Positions 61,626 to 64,000 of a DNA stretch of 64,000 bases are shown piece by piece. The first letter of the stretch is position 1, and every line of letters starts with the position of its first letter. The DNA is from an uncultured Marinobacter sp. (GTDB lineage: Bacteria; Pseudomonadota; Gammaproteobacteria; Pseudomonadales; Oleiphilaceae). The notes below the pieces were generated by a model. It was not told where the DNA came from and made no database searches. It saw nothing but the letters and a program-made list of their open reading frames with translations. The stretch covers positions 1,426,001 through 1,490,000 of the forward strand of contig NZ_CANLBK010000001.1 of NCBI RefSeq assembly GCF_947488835.1. Direction: 5' to 3'. The position numbers and the translations under genes are program-made.

Positions 61626-63056
61626 TTAATCGTCGGCTTCAATCTTTACGATGCGGTACTGACCGCTCACTTCTTCAAAATCAATTTCAACGTCGTCGCC
61701 TACCTGGAAGCCCGACAGGTCAAGATCAGTCTGAAGCTCCAGCCCCATAACGGTGACCGTTGTATCGGTAAGGCTGCTGATTTTGCCTTCCAATTCCAAA
61801 TCGCCGCCGTCATCACGCTCAATATAAAAAGCAATCAAGCCACCGCCGTTTTCCGCCGTCTCCCGACCTTCAATTTCGAGATAATCGCCAAGGTTCAGGC
61901 CTTCAAGATCCTGGTTGCGCATAACGACAGATTCTTGAGCGTCTTCAGTGTCTTCGTCTTCAATCAGTGTGCTATCAGTCAATGCGACCCGCACGCCGCT
62001 GACCATCAATACTTCCCCACCCTGCTCTTTGCTTTCGATAAAGCCAGACAATTGGGCATCGCCATCGCGGGTTTCAATTTCTTCGGCAACAATGATCCCA
62101 TTGCGGTATTCACCCTCTACTTTGATTTCCGCGCCCTCTGTGAGCTGTTCAACGGTAATATCATCAAAGTCAGTGTCGTCGGTGAGCTGAATAAGTGTTC
62201 CGTTGAGATAGAACTGCCCGGTTTCCGAATCGTAAGCCGAGGTAATCGCCCCGGAGATTTCGACGTCTTCATCCTCTTCGAACATATCGTCTTCGAATTC
62301 AATGTCGAAGGCGGTCAGGTTGCCATTCTCCAGCTTGCCTTCAACTTCAACGATCACACCGTCTGCAAGATCTTCCGCAGTGCCGCCATCAAACGTTGCT
62401 GACTGGTAGTTAACAACCAGACCATTTATTTCAAAAGTATCTACGCCAAGGTTTGAAACTGCGCCCTCTACCTCCACTTCATAACGCCCATATGGCCAAG
62501 GCGCGCTAGCGTCCATCACACCCACATAACTTGCCTGAAACTCGCCATTGGCCAAACGATAACCACTGATGCGGACATGATAATCATCTGTGGTGCTCTC
62601 CACGCCGGCTTTTAGCTCCACTGGCGTTGCGCCTTTAAACACTGTGCGGTTGTTGATCGCTATATTTTGTTTGGCGAGGACAATAACGCCGGTTTTCGTC
62701 AAGTCATCCCAGGTGACTGAGTCAACCGGGCCACGCAGGGTGTCGTCGTAATAAATATACTGCGCCTCGCCCTCGCCATCGCGTCCCCAGGTGCCGGTTA
62801 CCTTCAGAATCATGCCTTTTTCCAGCTGCGTCTCCCGCTCTATGCCGTCGTCGCCTCGGTACTGCGCATTATTAATCTGAAAATGTGTGCCGTTAACGTA
62901 CACGCTACCAAATCCGGAAACCGGGCCCATGCTGCTGCCATTAGAACCGGCAGTCGTTGTGCCCGAATCAGAACCGCCACCGCACGCTGCCAAAGATCCC
63001 AGAACCGCGCCTGCGATGGTCATTTTAATTGCTGAATAGAGTGTGTTTCGCATCAT
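61626..63056 (-). CDS. DUF5666 lipoprotein (copy 2)
   Basis: The 476-aa acidic protein has a lipoprotein signal with lipobox LAAC (Cys25) followed by GGGSDSG, the conserved MGPVSGFGSVYVNG, and about five beta-rich DUF5666 repeats (EVEVEGAVSNLGVDTFEING, VIVEVEGKLENGNLTAFDIE, EIKVEGEYRNGIIVAEEIE). The ATG at 63056 has GGGAG 8 nt upstream. It is expected at the cell surface or in the periplasm. Upstream sits the double palindrome shared with the DUF6502 promoter. Confidence 0.88.
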   Translation of the reverse strand: MMRNTLYSAIKMTIAGAVLGSLAACGGGSDSGTTTAGSNGSSMGPVSGFGSVYVNGTHFQINNAQYRGDDGIERETQLEKGMILKVTGTWGRDGEGEAQYIYYDDTLRGPVDSVTWDDLTKTGVIVLAKQNIAINNRTVFKGATPVELKAGVESTTDDYHVRISGYRLANGEFQASYVGVMDASAPWPYGRYEVEVEGAVSNLGVDTFEINGLVVNYQSATFDGGTAEDLADGVIVEVEGKLENGNLTAFDIEFEDDMFEEDEDVEISGAITSAYDSETGQFYLNGTLIQLTDDTDFDDITVEQLTEGAEIKVEGEYRNGIIVAEEIETRDGDAQLSGFIESKEQGGEVLMVSGVRVALTDSTLIEDEDTEDAQESVVMRNQDLEGLNLGDYLEIEGRETAENGGGLIAFYIERDDGGDLELEGKISSLTDTTVTVMGLELQTDLDLSGFQVGDDVEIDFEEVSGQYRIVKIEADD

Positions 63057-63113
63057 TGCTTTTCTCCCGGGCCGATAACGGCCAATGCTGCTCTGCAATA
63101 CTTTGTGATCATT

Positions 63114-63155
63114 TGGGATTAAATTCCCAAGAATTGAGCTGGGAATTTAATCCCA
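63114..63155. promoter_or_regulatory. double palindromic operator upstream of DUF5666 copy 2
   Basis: TGGGATTAAATTCCCA (63114-63129) and TGGGAATTTAATCCCA (63140-63155) are reverse complements of one another, each with a TGGGA/TCCCA frame, 26 bp centre to centre. The same frame occurs at 61538. The pair lies 58-99 bp upstream of DUF5666 copy 2 and about 100 bp from the divergent DUF6435 gene, so it may control both. Confidence 0.75.
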
Positions 63156-63254
63156 ATTGTTCGACTTGTCCAGAAAAAGACTCAATAAACTTATGAACTT
63201 TCAGACAGAACCTGCGTAACGTTATGACCACAGACCAAAAAGTGAGGAGAGATG

Positions 63255-63428
63255 ATGTTGGGATTTTTAAAGGGCGATCCGAAGAAAAAACTACAGAAGG
63301 CGTACGAAGCAAAGCTGGAGAAAGCACTGCAGGCGCAGCGCAATGGGGATCTGAGGAGCCACGGCACCCTGACGGAAGAGGCAGAAAAGATTTACGCCGA
63401 GATCAAGGCGCTCGACGAAAACCGATAG
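63255..63428 (+). CDS. DUF6435 small protein, 57 aa
   Basis: MLGFLKGDPKKKLQKAYEAK continues into KALQAQRNGDLRSHGTLTEE and ends ALDENR. The pattern matches the DUF6435 family of small charged helical proteins. The ATG at 63255 with AGGAG 5 nt upstream is preferred over the ATG at 63252. It is divergent from DUF5666 copy 2 and downstream of the shared operator. Function unknown. Confidence 0.82.
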   Translation: MLGFLKGDPKKKLQKAYEAKLEKALQAQRNGDLRSHGTLTEEAEKIYAEIKALDENR

Positions 63429-63452
63429 CCCAGGGTTTAGCAGCGCCTCACA

Positions 63453-63797
63453 TTACTCGTCCGTCAGTTGCTGCAACTGCCGGCTAAGACGCTCCACCTC
63501 GCGGCGCATGTCCTGAACCTCATCAAGAAGCTCCAGTGACATCGCAAGGCCCGGCAGATTCATCTTCAAGTCCCGCTGCAAGCGCCTGGCTTTATGCAGC
63601 CGGGCGAGTGCTGCCACATCAAACAACCATTGGCGCGCCTCTGCAGCCGGTTCTAGAGGTGCAATAATGCCGTAGTTCACCAGTTTGATGACAAACTCAG
63701 CGTGACACTCACCTCGTTCGCACACTTCGTGAAGGGTAAAGGTGCTGCCATTTTCATCCATTACTTCAACGGTCAGAATACTGTTTCTATCACTCAT
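63453..63797 (-). CDS. cbpM: chaperone modulator CbpM
   Basis: The 114-aa protein has a MerR-like helix-turn-helix (LHEVCERGECHAEFVIKLVNYGII) followed by a coiled-coil tail (LLDEVQDMRREVERLSRQLQQL), as in CbpM. In E. coli it binds the J-domain of CbpA and inhibits its co-chaperone and DNA-binding activity. It starts 15 bp after the cbpA stop. Confidence 0.92.
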   Translation of the reverse strand: MSDRNSILTVEVMDENGSTFTLHEVCERGECHAEFVIKLVNYGIIAPLEPAAEARQWLFDVAALARLHKARRLQRDLKMNLPGLAMSLELLDEVQDMRREVERLSRQLQQLTDE

Positions 63798-63812
63798 CCT
63801 TTACTCTCCCCT

Positions 63813-64000
63813 TCACAGATGGAGTTTGCTGCGTGGGTTGAATGCCTTCTCGGCCTCTGCAAGCTGCTCGTATAGCTTTTCTGCTTCTGCAGAGTGCTGC
63901 TCCGGTATTGCGATTTGCAGCACCACAATCTGATCACCTGGATGTTTGCCCGGTAGCCCCTTGCCTTTGAGGCGGAGCTTGCGCCCGGATGAGGTTCCCT
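63813..64000 (-). CDS. cbpA: DnaJ-like co-chaperone CbpA (5' end off window)
   Basis: Only the C-terminal 61 residues are present: LRLKGKGLPGKHPGDQIVVL, then the PEQHSAEAEKLYEQLAEAE helix, ending SKLHL. This matches the end of CbpA, and the cbpM gene directly downstream supports it. The J-domain and most of the substrate-binding domains lie beyond the window edge. Confidence 0.9.
   Translation of the reverse strand, partial: GTSSGRKLRLKGKGLPGKHPGDQIVVLQIAIPEQHSAEAEKLYEQLAEAEKAFNPRSKLHL

Noticed and set aside
1..64000. CRISPR arrays, tRNA or rRNA genes
   Set aside because: No regularly spaced repeats and no tRNA- or rRNA-like sequences were recognised on either strand.

Overview
The window reads as a chromosomal segment of a marine gammaproteobacterium, most likely Marinobacter or a close relative. 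This is inferred from the gene repertoire (bkdA1-bkdA2-bkdB without its own E3 gene, lutABC, the DUF6160 and DUF5666 secreted families, cbpA-cbpM, a Csr/Rsm-type sRNA with a GacA-like box) and not from any rRNA, because no rRNA or tRNA gene is visible. Coding density is high, and both edges cut genes: a lipase-like hydrolase on the left and cbpA on the right.

Layout. 1-9.8 kb is mostly on the minus strand: a partial alpha/beta hydrolase, small ORFs, an EamA exporter with its AraC regulator, an LpxR-type lipid A deacylase, an aromatic amino acid permease, two thioredoxin-fold proteins (one TrxC), and a DUF2339-DUF2750 pair. 10.1-15.5 kb is the branched-chain 2-oxoacid dehydrogenase operon followed at 5 bp by a Hanks-type kinase. 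16.3-18.0 kb is an ECF sigma operon with a cupredoxin and a TTHB210-like protein.

18.2-35.7 kb is the accessory heart of the window, an orphan VgrG island. It starts with an evolved VgrG carrying a C-terminal GH24 muramidase, its candidate lipoprotein immunity gene, a DUF4123 chaperone, a 1043-aa cargo effector and a secreted Sel1-repeat immunity protein, then a TM2 gene. The unit is then repeated: a 5'-truncated second vgrG, a second DUF4123 gene, a diverged 1054-aa effector of the same family and a second Sel1 immunity gene. After these come a 39-nt scar of a third effector, a third orphan Sel1 gene and a broken second TM2 copy. No T6SS sheath, baseplate or membrane-complex genes lie in the window, so delivery must depend on a system elsewhere.

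35.7-53.5 kb returns to core functions: DUF3592, Na/Pi cotransporter, DUF72, tiny DUF3185 and DUF3096 membrane proteins, a GGA-rich Csr/Rsm-antagonist sRNA with an upstream GacA-like box, comEA, lutABC-EamA, gloA, a GntR/FCD regulator, a DUF6160 protein, and a coupled LPG-synthase-like / metallophosphoesterase-glycosyltransferase / YbgA operon. 53.5-64 kb holds DUF481, TrhO, a DsbA-like protein, nitronate monooxygenase, a chemotaxis receptor, then an unusual DUF5666 / DUF6502 locus with shared palindromic operators, a DUF6435 protein and cbpM-cbpA.

The observations most worth following are the effector family and its evolutionary scars, the sRNA with its GacA-like box, the DUF6502 operator palindromes and the TTHB210-like/cupredoxin/ECF operon.
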